This document shows positions 8,679 to 17,732 of a stretch of DNA of 64,000 bases, in pieces. The stretch is from Rhizobium sophoriradicis (GTDB taxonomy: Bacteria > Pseudomonadota > Alphaproteobacteria > Rhizobiales > Rhizobiaceae). The stretch is from contig NZ_RQIH01000008.1 of assembly GCF_003939025.1 (NCBI RefSeq), positions 1-64,000 on the forward strand, given 5' to 3'. Numbering within the stretch: the stretch's first letter is position 1; each line of letters opens with the position of its first letter. The notes below the pieces were generated by a model, which worked only from the letters and a program-made list of their open reading frames with translations, was not told where the DNA came from and made no database searches. A program made the translations under genes and the position numbers.

Positions 8679-8967
8679 TGACCTCCCGCCTCGACTCATG
8701 GAGCGGTTTGCCCTGCTCGCGCGTCAGCGCAAGATGTCGGCGGTCCCTGCGCATCAGCTTGCAGCGGTCGAAGGCCGACGTTTGCCGCCAGAGCGTGAAG
8801 CCCTTGTCGGCCGCTTCCAGCGCGAGATCGAGGTCGGCGTGACGCGCATGGGCGACGCAGCCGATCACCTCCTCGGTCGCCGGATCGACGACCGCGATAG
8901 TCTCCGCAGCCAGGGCGTCGCGCCATTCGCCGCCGATGAAAAGCCTTACGTCCGGATAGGTATGCAT
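8679..8967 (-). pseudogene. Aldehyde dehydrogenase remnant, N-terminal part
   Basis: From the ATG at 8967 the minus strand encodes the beginning of an aldehyde dehydrogenase: LFIGGEWRDALAAETIAVVDP, TEEVIGCVAHA, DLDLALEAADKGFTLWRQTSA and LTREQGKPLHESRREV. Between KLMR and LTREQGKPL about ten family residues are missing, and homology stops near 8679, after which the frame is unrelated. Only about the first 100 residues survive, without the catalytic Cys or Glu. It belongs to the same family as the C-terminal remnant at 3640-3870. Confidence 0.82.
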
Positions 8968-9025
8968 GAGATCAACCGCTGTTCGACATTGTGGCGGGCC
9001 GGCGGGCTGCGGCCCGCGGCATTTT

Positions 9026-9300
9026 CTAGAGTGCGGCGGACTGGTGAAGCCGAGCCGCTTCGGCGCATGTCATCAGCATAACATCGGCGCGGCTCTGGAC
9101 ATCGGCGAGGAAATGCTCGAGGGCTGCAATCCGGCTGGCGCGACCGCTTCCATAGTCCGAACGCGGGCTAACGGTGATTGTCGCAAAGCAACGCTCGGCA
9201 TGCATAGCCTCGAATTCCTGCCTCCACCAAGCCAAGAGCCTCGCATGGGTCGCCCGCCGCGATAATGTGTGAGGTTTTCCGAACCGCATCATCCAATCAC
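9026..9300 (-). pseudogene. Polysaccharide deacetylase remnant, C-terminal part
   Basis: The minus strand reads GDWMMRFGKPHTLSRR, LLAWWRQEFEAMHAERCFA, TITVSPRSDYGSGRASR and IAALEHFLADV, ending at 9026. This is the C-terminal pattern of NodB-type/PuuE-like polysaccharide deacetylases (a histidine-poor HP-like segment, GR.SR...LE.F). The N-terminal catalytic part with its metal ligands is missing: upstream of about 9300 the same frame runs through an unrelated plus-strand gene. I therefore call it a truncated remnant. Family assignment is by eye. Confidence 0.55.
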
Positions 9301-9307
9301 CGAAAGC

Positions 9308-10011
9308 ATGCCGCTGTCTCACATGAGCTGGCACTGGGGCGGCTCCTACAATGTTCCGGAAAGCGCGCGCTCGATCCTCGAGATCGACGATGGCCGTGGC
9401 AGTCTGTTTCTCGATTTTCCCGCATTGCCGGGCGGCGGGCGTTTGCTGCTCTCGACGCTCGACCCGCATTCGCACAACGGCCAGCGCTTCATGCCGGCGA
9501 CCACGCGGTGCCTGCGTTCCTTCTATCCCTGGCTGAACCGCGAGCTCAGCATCGAGCGGCCTTTGAGGAACCGGTTCACCTATCTGCAATGCTCGCATGT
9601 CCCATCGGAGTGGCAGCCTGACGGGTTGCAGGAAAGCCTCGCACAGGCCGGCCTGGAAACCTCGTTCGTTCCGCAATACGAGCTCGGCCCCGGGATTCTT
9701 GACAGGACGGACACGCTCTACATTCCAAGCAGCCATGATGAGTTCTTTCTCAAGAGCCGAGCTGAAGATCTGCTCGCATTTCTCGCGCGGGGCGGGCGAT
9801 CTGGCTGACCGATGTCGGCCCGGAGCACGATCCGAAACCGTCGGACTGGATCTGGCAATATCCGACGCCGGCCGGGCGCGGCGGATATGTCTTCATGCAC
9901 AACGGCGACAACATGACCCGCTATCCCGATTGCGGTCCGAAAAAGGAAGGGCTCGTCGCCAATGTCGCCATCGCGCTGCGAAAGCTCTCGATGGGCGAGT
10001 TATCGTTCTGA
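9308..10011 (+). pseudogene. Frameshifted gene of unknown function
   Basis: One frame from ATG 9308 (or ATG 9323) gives MSWHWGGSYNVPESARS, GSLFLDFPALPGGGRLLLST and YIPSSHDEFFLKSRAEDLLAFLARGG. It then runs out, and the coherent sequence resumes one frame away at 9799 with IWLTDVGPEHDPK, WIWQYPTPAGRGGYVFMHNG and a TGA at 10009-10011. The two parts look like one protein with a net one-base shift and probably a small deletion at about 9797. The SSHDEFFLKS..DLLAFLARGG block resembles the core of ThuA/amidotransferase-like folds, but I do not assign a function. It lies directly upstream of the alpha-mannosidase gene. Confidence 0.5.
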
Positions 10012-10446
10012 GCAAAAGTAAGGATGCGGGCGGGGATTCTACATTACCGGGCTGACGGTTCCAGTCCCATCACGGCGTCCAGCACATAGCGGCACCTTGG
10101 TCCCCGACCGGGAGAGGAAAGGCTCTCGACCACTTCCGATGCGCGATTTTGGGTGGTTCGCGCCACGACGGTCCTTCGAGCAAGGTAAACTCAGGCTCGC
10201 TGACAATCCGGAAATGTCCGCACGGACTGCCCTGTAGGCTCAAAGCTTTTTTGATCATTTTCCGTCGGCTACGAACCTCCGCATTCCTTTGCACTTGACG
10301 GCAAATCAAAGTTACTTAATCTAAAGACTCGGCAGGACCCGCTGGGAGGAGGGGCCGGCAATCGCGAGCTCTGCCGCACCATCCGTCATCTCCCAAAGCC
10401 CATGACTCCGGATCGTTCGCGGCCGATTTTTGAACAGGGATAAGCC
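10012..10446. other. Intergenic stretch upstream of alpha-mannosidase
   Basis: About 435 bp with no convincing gene; a 79-codon minus frame at 10070-10309 has no features. The promoter of the mannosidase should lie in the last 150 bases, but I could not pick clear -35/-10 boxes. Confidence 0.4.
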
Positions 10447-13400
10447 ATGCCTTTGACCATTGCCCAACGCCTCGATCGCCTCAAAGTCCGCATTGCGGAG
10501 CTCGCGCATTGGCGGGATCGGCAGAGTAGCCCGATCGACGGCTGGACCTTCGAAGGCGAGCCGATCGGCCATCATCAGGACTGGCCGCATCGCCAGGGCG
10601 TCGTGCATTTTGCTGCGGAAGCTGAGGCGCCGGCGGGCTGGCCGCTCGAGGATATCCGCCTGCAGCTCGATCTCGGCGGCGAGAGCCTGATCACGCTGAG
10701 CTATCCTGATGGCGAGAGCGAGACGTTCGGACTCGATCCCTACCATCAGGAATTTCCGGTCAGGGGCCGCCGCTTTTCGATTGCGACGGAAAGCGTCGCG
10801 CGCTTTCCCTTTGGCGAGCCGAACCGGACGCCGCGGCTCAACAAGGCCCGGCTGATCTGGCTCGACGGCCCGGCCCATCGCCTGCATCTTCTGTTGAAGC
10901 AGGTGGCCGAAGCGATCGAGGTGCTCGGCGATCATGAAGTCGTGCCGCATATGATGGATGCGGCCGAGCAGGCCTTGCGCAGCCTCGACTGGCCGTCGGA
11001 TACCGCCGCTTACGTCTCCCGCACCGCCGATGCCGTCATGCAGCAGAAGATCTGGGAGCTGCCGGAACTCGAGGACAATCCGGCGGGCCTCTCCGACGAG
11101 CAGAGCGCTTCTGCCGCCTCCGCCTTCGAGGCGCTGACGGCGCGGCTGAAGGAATTGCAGAAGCGCTTTCCTGCCAATGGCGAGCTGGTGCTGACCGGCC
11201 ATGCGCATATCGATCTCGCCTGGCTCTGGCCCTATCGCGAGACGCGGCGGAAGATGCGGCGCACCTTCAACACGGCGCTGTCGCTGATGGAGCGCTCAGC
11301 CGATTTCCGCTTCAACCAATCGACCGCCCATTATTACGCGCAGATGGAAGAGGAAGACCCGGAGCTTCTCGATCGCATCAAGAAGAAGGTCGCGGAAGGT
11401 AAGTGGGAAACCCTCGGCGGCATGTGGGTGGAGCCCGATACCAACATGCCCACAGGCGAAAGTCTCGCCCGCCAGGTTCTCTACGGCCAGCGCTATTTCG
11501 AAAAGACCTTCGGCGCGCGCCATACGGTCTGCTGGCTGCCGGACTGCTTCGGCTTCTCCGGCGCGCTGCCGCAGATCCTGAGACAGGGCGGCATCGACAG
11601 CTTCTTCACCATCAAGGTCAATTGGAGCGAGACCAATCACATTCCCTCCGATCTCTTCTGGTGGAAGGGCCTCGACGGCAGCAAGGTGCTGACCCACACC
11701 TTCGATAACCCGATGCAGGGTTATAACGGCTTCGTGCAGGCCGATTGCTATCTGCCGACCTGGAAGAATTTCCGCGGCAAGGTGCAGCATCATGCCTCGC
11801 TTCTCGCTGTCGGCTATGGCGACGGCGGCGGCGGCGTGACGCCTGAAATGGTGGAGCGCGAAGTGCAGCTGCGCGATTTTCCGGCCATCCCGCAGGCGCG
11901 CTGGGGCACGGTCAAAGGCTTCTACGAAGAGGCGCACCGAACTGCATCGGAGAAGAACCTGCCCGTCTGGGATGGCGAGATTTATCTCGAACTGCACCGG
12001 GCGACGCTGACGACGCAAAGCGGCGTCAAGCGCAAACACCGCCAGGCCGAACGGGCGCTGATCACCGCCGAGACGCTGGCGTCGCTCGCCCACATGCTCG
12101 GAGCTGAAAAGCCGAGGAGCCTTGAGGCGGATTGGCGCGTGGTGCTGAAGAACGAATTCCACGACATCTTGCCTGGTTCGAGCATCCGCGAGGTTTATCA
12201 GGACGCGGAGCAGGAGCTCGGCGGGGTCATCGAGCACGCCAAGGCCGAACAGGCCAAGGGCTTGCAGCTATTGTCGGCCCAGCTACCGAAAGGCAGCGTC
12301 GGCGATGCGCTTGTCGTCGTCAACCCGTCGCTTGTGCCGCGGCCCCTCAGCGCCACGCTCGCCGACGGCACCGTCGTCTCGGCCGCCGAAAATGTCGCAC
12401 CCCTGTCCGTCGCCGTCTTCGACCGGCAGGCGCTGCAGCCGGCGGCCGGGCTCAAGGCGAGTTCCGATCGCCTCGAAAACGATCATCTCGCCGTCGTCAT
12501 CGGCAGGGACGGCGCGGTCGCGAGCCTCCTTCACAAGGCGAGCGGCCGTGAGGCGGTCGACGGCTCGGCAAACCAGCTCTGGGTCTATCCGGCCGACAAG
12601 CCGCGCAACTGGGACGCCTGGGATATCGATGCCGATTATGCCGAAAAGGCCGTCCGTCTCGAAGCGCCCGAAAGCATCGGCCTCGTCGAAAGCGGCCCGC
12701 ATCGCGCGGCGATCCGCGTCGTCCATCGCTACCGCAATTCGAGCGTCACGCAAACCTATGTCCTTACGGCGAACGCCAAGCGGCTCGACATCGAAACGAC
12801 GATCGACTGGCATGACCGCCGCACTCTGTTGCGCACGCTGAACCCCGTCGACGTCAGGTCGCGCAAGGCGACCTTCGAATGCGCGTTCGGCGTGGTCGAG
12901 CGGGCGACGCACACCAACACCTCCTGGGAACAGGCGATGTTTGAGGCCGTCGCCCATCGTTTTGTCGATATCAGTGAGCCGGGCTTCGGAGTCGCGCTGC
13001 TCAACAATGCCAAATACGGTCACAGCGCTCGCGGCAATGTGATCGGCATGAGCCTGGTGCGCGGACCGATCTATCCGGATCCGCTGGCCGACGAAGGCGA
13101 GCAGAACTTCACCTATGCGCTGATGCCGCATGACGGCGCCTGGCATGAAAGCTGCGTGCTGGATGAAGCGCTCGACCTGAACCAGCCGCTCGTCACCGCA
13201 GAAGCCCACGGCCTCTCCGTCGGCACTTTCGCGCCGCTTGCCGTCTCCGGTACGCCCGTCGCCTTCTCGGGCCTGAAGCCCGCGGAAGAGGGCGACGGCC
13301 TCATCCTGCGCCTCTACGAACCCGCCGGCCGGCGCGGCCGCCTCTCTCTCAACCTGCCTTCCGGATGGAGCGCGTCGCAGCCGCTCAACATTCTTGAAGA

Positions 13401-13473
13401 GCCGATGGAGCGCCAAGGACCGGCAGACATCATGCCGTTCGAAATCCGGACTTGGAGACTGCGGAAGGGCTGA
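10447..13473 (+). CDS. GH38 alpha-mannosidase
   Basis: 1008 residues, a normal length for bacterial GH38 enzymes. An N-terminal beta domain precedes the catalytic barrel, which opens at about residue 256 with LTGHAHIDLAWLWPYRET; its His-x-Asp pair binds the active-site zinc in this family. WVEPDTNMPTGESLARQ and CWLPDCFGFSGALPQIL follow; the Asp of LPDCFG is the family nucleophile. NEFHDILPGSSIREVY closes the catalytic part, and the all-beta C-terminal domains run to the end. It hydrolyses alpha-mannosides. No signal peptide is seen, so it is probably cytoplasmic and acts on imported oligosaccharides. No transporter is adjacent. Confidence 0.95.
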   Translation: MPLTIAQRLDRLKVRIAELAHWRDRQSSPIDGWTFEGEPIGHHQDWPHRQGVVHFAAEAEAPAGWPLEDIRLQLDLGGESLITLSYPDGESETFGLDPYHQEFPVRGRRFSIATESVARFPFGEPNRTPRLNKARLIWLDGPAHRLHLLLKQVAEAIEVLGDHEVVPHMMDAAEQALRSLDWPSDTAAYVSRTADAVMQQKIWELPELEDNPAGLSDEQSASAASAFEALTARLKELQKRFPANGELVLTGHAHIDLAWLWPYRETRRKMRRTFNTALSLMERSADFRFNQSTAHYYAQMEEEDPELLDRIKKKVAEGKWETLGGMWVEPDTNMPTGESLARQVLYGQRYFEKTFGARHTVCWLPDCFGFSGALPQILRQGGIDSFFTIKVNWSETNHIPSDLFWWKGLDGSKVLTHTFDNPMQGYNGFVQADCYLPTWKNFRGKVQHHASLLAVGYGDGGGGVTPEMVEREVQLRDFPAIPQARWGTVKGFYEEAHRTASEKNLPVWDGEIYLELHRATLTTQSGVKRKHRQAERALITAETLASLAHMLGAEKPRSLEADWRVVLKNEFHDILPGSSIREVYQDAEQELGGVIEHAKAEQAKGLQLLSAQLPKGSVGDALVVVNPSLVPRPLSATLADGTVVSAAENVAPLSVAVFDRQALQPAAGLKASSDRLENDHLAVVIGRDGAVASLLHKASGREAVDGSANQLWVYPADKPRNWDAWDIDADYAEKAVRLEAPESIGLVESGPHRAAIRVVHRYRNSSVTQTYVLTANAKRLDIETTIDWHDRRTLLRTLNPVDVRSRKATFECAFGVVERATHTNTSWEQAMFEAVAHRFVDISEPGFGVALLNNAKYGHSARGNVIGMSLVRGPIYPDPLADEGEQNFTYALMPHDGAWHESCVLDEALDLNQPLVTAEAHGLSVGTFAPLAVSGTPVAFSGLKPAEEGDGLILRLYEPAGRRGRLSLNLPSGWSASQPLNILEEPMERQGPADIMPFEIRTWRLRKG

Positions 13474-13521
13474 TGGTCCTTCGTTGCAAAAGCGCTCCGC
13501 CGCTCGACACGGCCCGGCGAC

Positions 13522-14451
13522 TCATTCTCCGAAGTATGAAAATGGAGTGCCGAGCCGGGCAGCAAAGTTCTCGACGACGAAATCCACGAAAGCGCGGATT
13601 TTGGGTGAAAGCTGGCGGTTTGACGGCCACACGAGCGAGAGCGAGCCGAAGGGCGCCATGAAGGCGGTGAGGACGGGGATCAGCGTGCCGGCCCGGATAT
13701 GCGGCTCGGCGACATAGACGGGCAGATGCGCGAGGCCGAGCCCATCCCTGGCCGCCCGCAGCCCGGCATCGGTGTTGTTGAATGTCAAGCTTTTCGGCAG
13801 AAGCAGCCGCTCGTGCGGCGGGCGGAAGGCCCAGGGCGCGGTGCGGCCGGTCGATGGATATTTGAAGTGAATGCAGGCGTGCCGCGAGAGATCGTCGGGC
13901 GTGTCCGGCCGTTCGTGAAGTTCGAGATAGGCGGGACTCGCGCAGACGACGAAATGCTGCTCGCCGAGACGACGGGCGATCAGCCGCGCATCGGCAAGCT
14001 CGCCGCTGCGCACGACGACATCGAGCCCCTCCGTAATGAGATCGATGACCCTGTCTTCGAAATCGATGTCCAGTTCGATCTCGGGGAACTGCGCGGTGAA
14101 GCTCGGCAGGATCGGCATCAGAAGATGGTGCCCGACGATATGTGGAACGCTGACGCGCAGGCGCCCCCTTGGCCGGTCCCGGCCCTTTGATACGGCTGCC
14201 TCTGCATCCTGCATGTCGTCGAGGACGCGTTTGTAGTGCTCGTAGAGGACCGCCCCTTCCTCTGTCAGGCTGATGCTGCGCGTCGTGCGATTGAAGAGCC
14301 GCACGCGGAGCCGGCTTTCGAGACGCGCAACCGCCTTTCCGATGGCCGACGGCGAAACGCCGGCAAGGCGCGCGGCGGCGACATAGCTCCGCTGTTCGGC
14401 GGCATGAACGAAGGCGACGACGCTTGCAAGACTATCCACGGCCACTCCCAA
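13522..14451 (-). CDS. LysR-family transcription regulator
   Basis: 309 residues. The N-terminal helix-turn-helix has FVHAAEQRSYVAAARLAGVSPSAIGKAV-type spacing followed by RLESRLRVRLFNRTTRSISLT. The effector domain begins at GRLRVSVPHIVGHHLLMPIL and includes DLITEGLDVVVRSGELADARL, LACIHFKYP-like and WPSNRQLSPKIRAFVDF segments typical of the CrgA/DsdC-like LysR branch. It is divergent from the alpha/beta hydrolase at 14559 with a 107-bp gap, so it is the likely regulator of that gene. Ligand unknown. Confidence 0.92.
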   Translation of the reverse strand: MGVAVDSLASVVAFVHAAEQRSYVAAARLAGVSPSAIGKAVARLESRLRVRLFNRTTRSISLTEEGAVLYEHYKRVLDDMQDAEAAVSKGRDRPRGRLRVSVPHIVGHHLLMPILPSFTAQFPEIELDIDFEDRVIDLITEGLDVVVRSGELADARLIARRLGEQHFVVCASPAYLELHERPDTPDDLSRHACIHFKYPSTGRTAPWAFRPPHERLLLPKSLTFNNTDAGLRAARDGLGLAHLPVYVAEPHIRAGTLIPVLTAFMAPFGSLSLVWPSNRQLSPKIRAFVDFVVENFAARLGTPFSYFGE

Positions 14452-14558
14452 TTGAGGACATTTTGTCCTTTATGTAAGTCCATGTGCGTTGGTTGATCAA
14501 CATTGCGTAACAAATATCCTTTGTCTCGGATGCCTGCCCAATTGAAGGAGCGAATGCC

Positions 14559-15395
14559 ATGCGGGACTATGCAAAGGAGTTGCCCGAGCACAGGGAAAAA
14601 TTCATCGGAGAGAACGACCTTTTTCTTGAGATATTCCATGGGAACCATGGCTCGCAGCGGGCCGGCCGGCCGCCTCTGCTGTTTGTCCATGGCGCCTTCA
14701 CCGGAAGCTGGATGTGGAGCAAGTACATTCCGCATTTCATGGCCGCAGGATGGGACTCCTACTGCATCAATCTGCGTGGCCATTACAAAAGCAGATCGGT
14801 CGATTTCACGCGGGTCGGATTCGAGGATTATCTCGAAGACATTCAGGTGGCGATCGCCGAAATCGTCGATGAGAGCGGAAGCCCGCCTATCGTGATCGGC
14901 TTCAGCATGGGCGGCATCCTGAGCCAGAAACTGGCGGAAAGCGTGGAGATCGCCGGGCTGGTGCTGATCGATTCCAGCATCTGCAAGCAAGTGCATCACG
15001 AGGTGCCCTATCAGGGCCTTGCTCCGCAGGCGCACGGTCTCGTCGTGCCCGCGCCGGCGCGCGGCGAGCAGGTCAGCGCCGATGAGATCTTCGAAGATAT
15101 TGCGTTTCAGCGGAAATACCTGTCGATTGAGTCAGGCAAGGCTTTCAGCGCCTTCTCCTTTCATTTCGGAGCGGAGGGGATTTCCGTCGACGGCAGCAGG
15201 ATTAGCTGTCGAAGCCTTGTCATCTCCGCTGTTGGCAATGAAGACGATGACCGGCGCGGCCGGGCGGCGGCGCGCCATATCGGCGGCGAATATCTGGGTC
15301 TTGCCGGCACGACGCATACGGGTCTGCTGGTCGGGCAAAGGTATCACGAAGCGGTCAGCCGCATTATGGATTGGCTGGCGCGCTTGCAAGTTTGA
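14559..15395 (+). CDS. Alpha/beta hydrolase
   Basis: 278 residues. PPLLFVHGAFTGSWMWSKYI is the oxyanion-hole HGA/HGF strand. INLRGHYKS follows, and VIGFSMGGILSQKLA is the nucleophile elbow GFSMGG with its serine. AGTTHTGLLVG near the end supplies the catalytic histidine, and VISAVGNEDD is a reasonable place for the acid. There is no signal peptide, so it is a cytosolic esterase, lactonase or C-C hydrolase-type enzyme; the substrate cannot be told. Divergent from the LysR gene at 13522-14451. Confidence 0.88.
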   Translation: MRDYAKELPEHREKFIGENDLFLEIFHGNHGSQRAGRPPLLFVHGAFTGSWMWSKYIPHFMAAGWDSYCINLRGHYKSRSVDFTRVGFEDYLEDIQVAIAEIVDESGSPPIVIGFSMGGILSQKLAESVEIAGLVLIDSSICKQVHHEVPYQGLAPQAHGLVVPAPARGEQVSADEIFEDIAFQRKYLSIESGKAFSAFSFHFGAEGISVDGSRISCRSLVISAVGNEDDDRRGRAAARHIGGEYLGLAGTTHTGLLVGQRYHEAVSRIMDWLARLQV

Positions 15396-15492
15396 TCTAT
15401 CCGCTTTCCAAGCCGAGGGCCCGGTGATAACCACCGGAATGGGCTTCCAGGTGCGACAATATCGAGCCGCGGCTTCCCTTCAACACCGGCAA

Positions 15493-16488
15493 TCAGGCGG
15501 ATAGTCTGGAAACGAGATGACCTGGCAAGGTGACAGCTTCAACGGCGCGGGCTCCGGTAATCATCTCCACTATCGTGTTGATCATGTCATAAGTGGGCTG
15601 CTCGTAAGTTGTCAGGCCATAGGCCGGCGTCGCGCCAAGCTCGATATTGTCGAAGCCGACCACCGCAAGGTCTTGCGGCACGCGGCAACCAAATTCACTG
15701 CGGGCCGTATCCATGGCTCCTAACGCCAGAATGTCGTTTTCACACATCAACACATCGACGCGCGAGGGAGGCGGAGTAGCGCTCAGATAGGCTCGCGCCG
15801 CTTCGGCGCCCGCCTCAGCACTGTATCGGTCTGTATTGAGCTCTACGACGCTCTCGACGCCCTTCCGCCGCCAGAAATTCGCGTAATGATGGCGCCGGCC
15901 GAGTGCCGTCGACAGGGTTCTTGCTCCCGTCATGAAGCCCGGACGGCGATAGCCCTTGTCGAACAGGTAATCGACCATCTGGCTGAGAGCGAGTTCCGCA
16001 TCGCAGGCGATTGCCGGGACGCCGGGGATCTGGCTGTCTCTTGCCAGAACGAACATCGGCGGAAAACCTGGGCCGAGGCGTCGATCGCCGAGCGTTTCCT
16101 CGCGAAATGCCGTCCCGAACAGGATCACCGCGTCGAATTGCCGTTGGTCGGCATTGATCAGCGCGTGAACGTGATCGAAATGCCGATTGATATTGATCAA
16201 TACAGTCAGTAGTCCCTCCGCCTGCAGGCGCTCGGTGAGCATCTCCAGAACCGGAAGCTTGTGCGGATTGGCGAAGTCATCGACGAAGACCGCGACCTGA
16301 TGCGTGATGTTTGTGGCGAGGCTGCGGGCAAGCAGGTTCGGCGAATAGTTCAGCGCCTCGGCGGCCTGAAGCACCTTTTGCCGGCTGGCGTCGGTAATGG
16401 ATGCACCTGGTGTAAACGCACGGATGACCGTCCATTTCGATACGCCGGCAGCTTCAGCCACCTCCTTTGCCGTCGCCCTTTTGCGCAT
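15493..16488 (-). CDS. LacI-family transcription repressor
   Basis: 331 residues. The N-terminal LacI headpiece reads ATAKEVAEAAGVSKWTVIRAF and includes the hinge-helix segment NYSPNLLARSLA. The periplasmic-binding-protein-like core has FDAVILFGTAF, YLFDKGYRRPGFMTG, CENDILALGAMD and VVGFDNIELGATP. It is divergent from the sugar ABC transporter operon starting at 16663, and two palindromic operators lie in the gap, so it most likely represses that operon until the sugar or a derivative binds. Confidence 0.93.
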   Translation of the reverse strand: MRKRATAKEVAEAAGVSKWTVIRAFTPGASITDASRQKVLQAAEALNYSPNLLARSLATNITHQVAVFVDDFANPHKLPVLEMLTERLQAEGLLTVLININRHFDHVHALINADQRQFDAVILFGTAFREETLGDRRLGPGFPPMFVLARDSQIPGVPAIACDAELALSQMVDYLFDKGYRRPGFMTGARTLSTALGRRHHYANFWRRKGVESVVELNTDRYSAEAGAEAARAYLSATPPPSRVDVLMCENDILALGAMDTARSEFGCRVPQDLAVVGFDNIELGATPAYGLTTYEQPTYDMINTIVEMITGARAVEAVTLPGHLVSRLSA

Positions 16489-16583
16489 GACTGTCTCCTC
16501 CTGATTGGAATGAATATTCCATAAAAAAATAAAAATGGAATGGATGCTTGATTTTTGCCGACAATAAAGTAGTTTGTCCCAGC

Positions 16584-16621
16584 TTGCTACCGGGTGCAGA
16601 AGGATTTGCTACCGGTAGCAA
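16584..16621. promoter_or_regulatory. Two LacI-type operators
   Basis: A perfect 16-bp palindrome TTGCTACCGGTAGCAA lies at 16606-16621. A related imperfect copy TTGCTACCGGGTGCAG lies at 16584-16599, with centres 22 bp apart (about two helical turns). A central CG with 7-bp arms is typical of LacI-family sites. They sit 40-80 bp before the binding-protein gene and about 95 bp from the LacI start, so autoregulation plus operon control is plausible. Confidence 0.72.
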
Positions 16622-16662
16622 CTGCGGGTCCGTATGGAGCGGACTGTTTTTGGGAGGGTTAG

Positions 16663-17610
16663 ATGAAATCTGGTTTGAAATCGCTTTTCGCGGGCGCTGC
16701 CGTCGCTGTTGCATTCATGTGTTCTTCAGCAATCGTCAATGCGGCGGACATTCGCATCGTTGCCGTTACCCATGGCCAGGCCAATGACCCGTTCTGGTCC
16801 GTGGTCAAGAACGGCGTCAACGCAGCTGCGAAGGATATCGGCGTCAGCGTCGACTATCGGGCGCCGGAAACATTCGACATGGTGTCGATGGGCCAACTCA
16901 TCGATGCGGCCATCAATCAGAAACCTGACGGGCTGATCGTCTCCATCCCGGACTCTTCGGCGCTCGGTCCGTCCATCAAGAAGGCCGTGGCCGCTGGCAT
17001 TCCGGTTATCTCGATCAACTCCGGTTCCGACGTATCGAAGGAATTGGGGGCGCTTCTGCATGTCGGCCAGGACGAATACACCGCCGGCAAGGCCGCTGGC
17101 GCGAAGCTGCATGAGCTGGGCGGTAAGGAAGGCTTGTGCGTCAATCAGGAGGTCGGCAATGTCGCGCTCGATCTGCGCTGCAAGGGCTTTGCCGACGGTT
17201 TTGGCGGCAAGGTCACGGTTCTGCCCGTCAGCAACGATCCTGCCGACGTCCGGGCCAAGGTCAAGGCGGCGCTGAGCTCGAACACCGCTGTCGATACCGT
17301 CATGGCGCTCGGTGCCGGCACCGCCGGCGAGCCGTCTCTGGCGGCTGTCGAGGATGTCGGAATGACCGGCAAGATCCGCGTGGCGACCTTCGACCTTTCG
17401 GCCGATTTCCTGAAGGCCGTGGCCGACGGCAAGGCAGCCTTCGCGATTGATCAGCAGCAGTTCCTGCAGGGTTATCTGCCGGTCGTGTTTTTGGCGAATT
17501 ACGCCAAATACGGGCTGATCCCAGGCGGCAACGTTCCGTCCGGTCCGAACCTGATCACCAAGGAAAAGGCCGCCCAGGTCGTCGATCTTTCCGCCAAGGG
17601 CATTCGCTGA
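16663..17610 (+). CDS. Sugar ABC transporter, periplasmic binding protein (RbsB/inositol type)
   Basis: 315 residues. A Sec signal peptide ends at about SSAIVNAA, followed by the mature start DIRIVAVTHGQANDPFWSVVKNG, the pentose/cyclitol-type pattern of the Peripla_BP_4 family. QLIDAAINQKPDGLIVSIPDS and GIPVISINSGSD follow in the usual order, and IDQQQFLQGYLPV is the C-terminal hinge-side motif. It captures the substrate in the periplasm for the permease and ATPase encoded immediately downstream. The inositol-dehydrogenase-like and isomerase-like genes at the end of the operon suggest a cyclitol or related polyol; this is inferred from context. Confidence 0.93.
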   Translation: MKSGLKSLFAGAAVAVAFMCSSAIVNAADIRIVAVTHGQANDPFWSVVKNGVNAAAKDIGVSVDYRAPETFDMVSMGQLIDAAINQKPDGLIVSIPDSSALGPSIKKAVAAGIPVISINSGSDVSKELGALLHVGQDEYTAGKAAGAKLHELGGKEGLCVNQEVGNVALDLRCKGFADGFGGKVTVLPVSNDPADVRAKVKAALSSNTAVDTVMALGAGTAGEPSLAAVEDVGMTGKIRVATFDLSADFLKAVADGKAAFAIDQQQFLQGYLPVVFLANYAKYGLIPGGNVPSGPNLITKEKAAQVVDLSAKGIR

Positions 17611-17643
17611 CCGACTTGCCGAAAGGCATTCTCGCAGAATCTC

Positions 17644-17665
17644 CTCCCCCTCGAGGGGAGGGGGT
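17644..17665. repeat. GC-rich stem-loop between binding-protein and permease genes
   Basis: CCCCTCGAGGGG with further C-rich and G-rich flanks forms a strong hairpin in the 122-bp gap after the binding-protein gene. Such hairpins commonly stabilise the upstream message so that the binding protein exceeds the membrane parts. It could also be a copy of a dispersed rhizobial intergenic repeat; I cannot test copy number here. Confidence 0.5.
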
Positions 17666-17732
17666 TCGGTTGAAAGAGCGCTGCCGAGCAGCGCCGCCGC
17701 TACCTCAAAACAAAGATTACATGGGAGGAGTT

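Noticed and set aside
11296..12237. Long minus frames inside the alpha-mannosidase gene (also 12283-13416 and 10321-11208)
   Set aside because: Shadows of a GH38 gene whose zinc and nucleophile motifs are on the plus strand.
17644..17665. C-rich/G-rich hairpin considered as a rho-independent terminator
   Set aside because: No T-run follows and it lies inside an operon between binding-protein and permease genes; kept only as a stem-loop.
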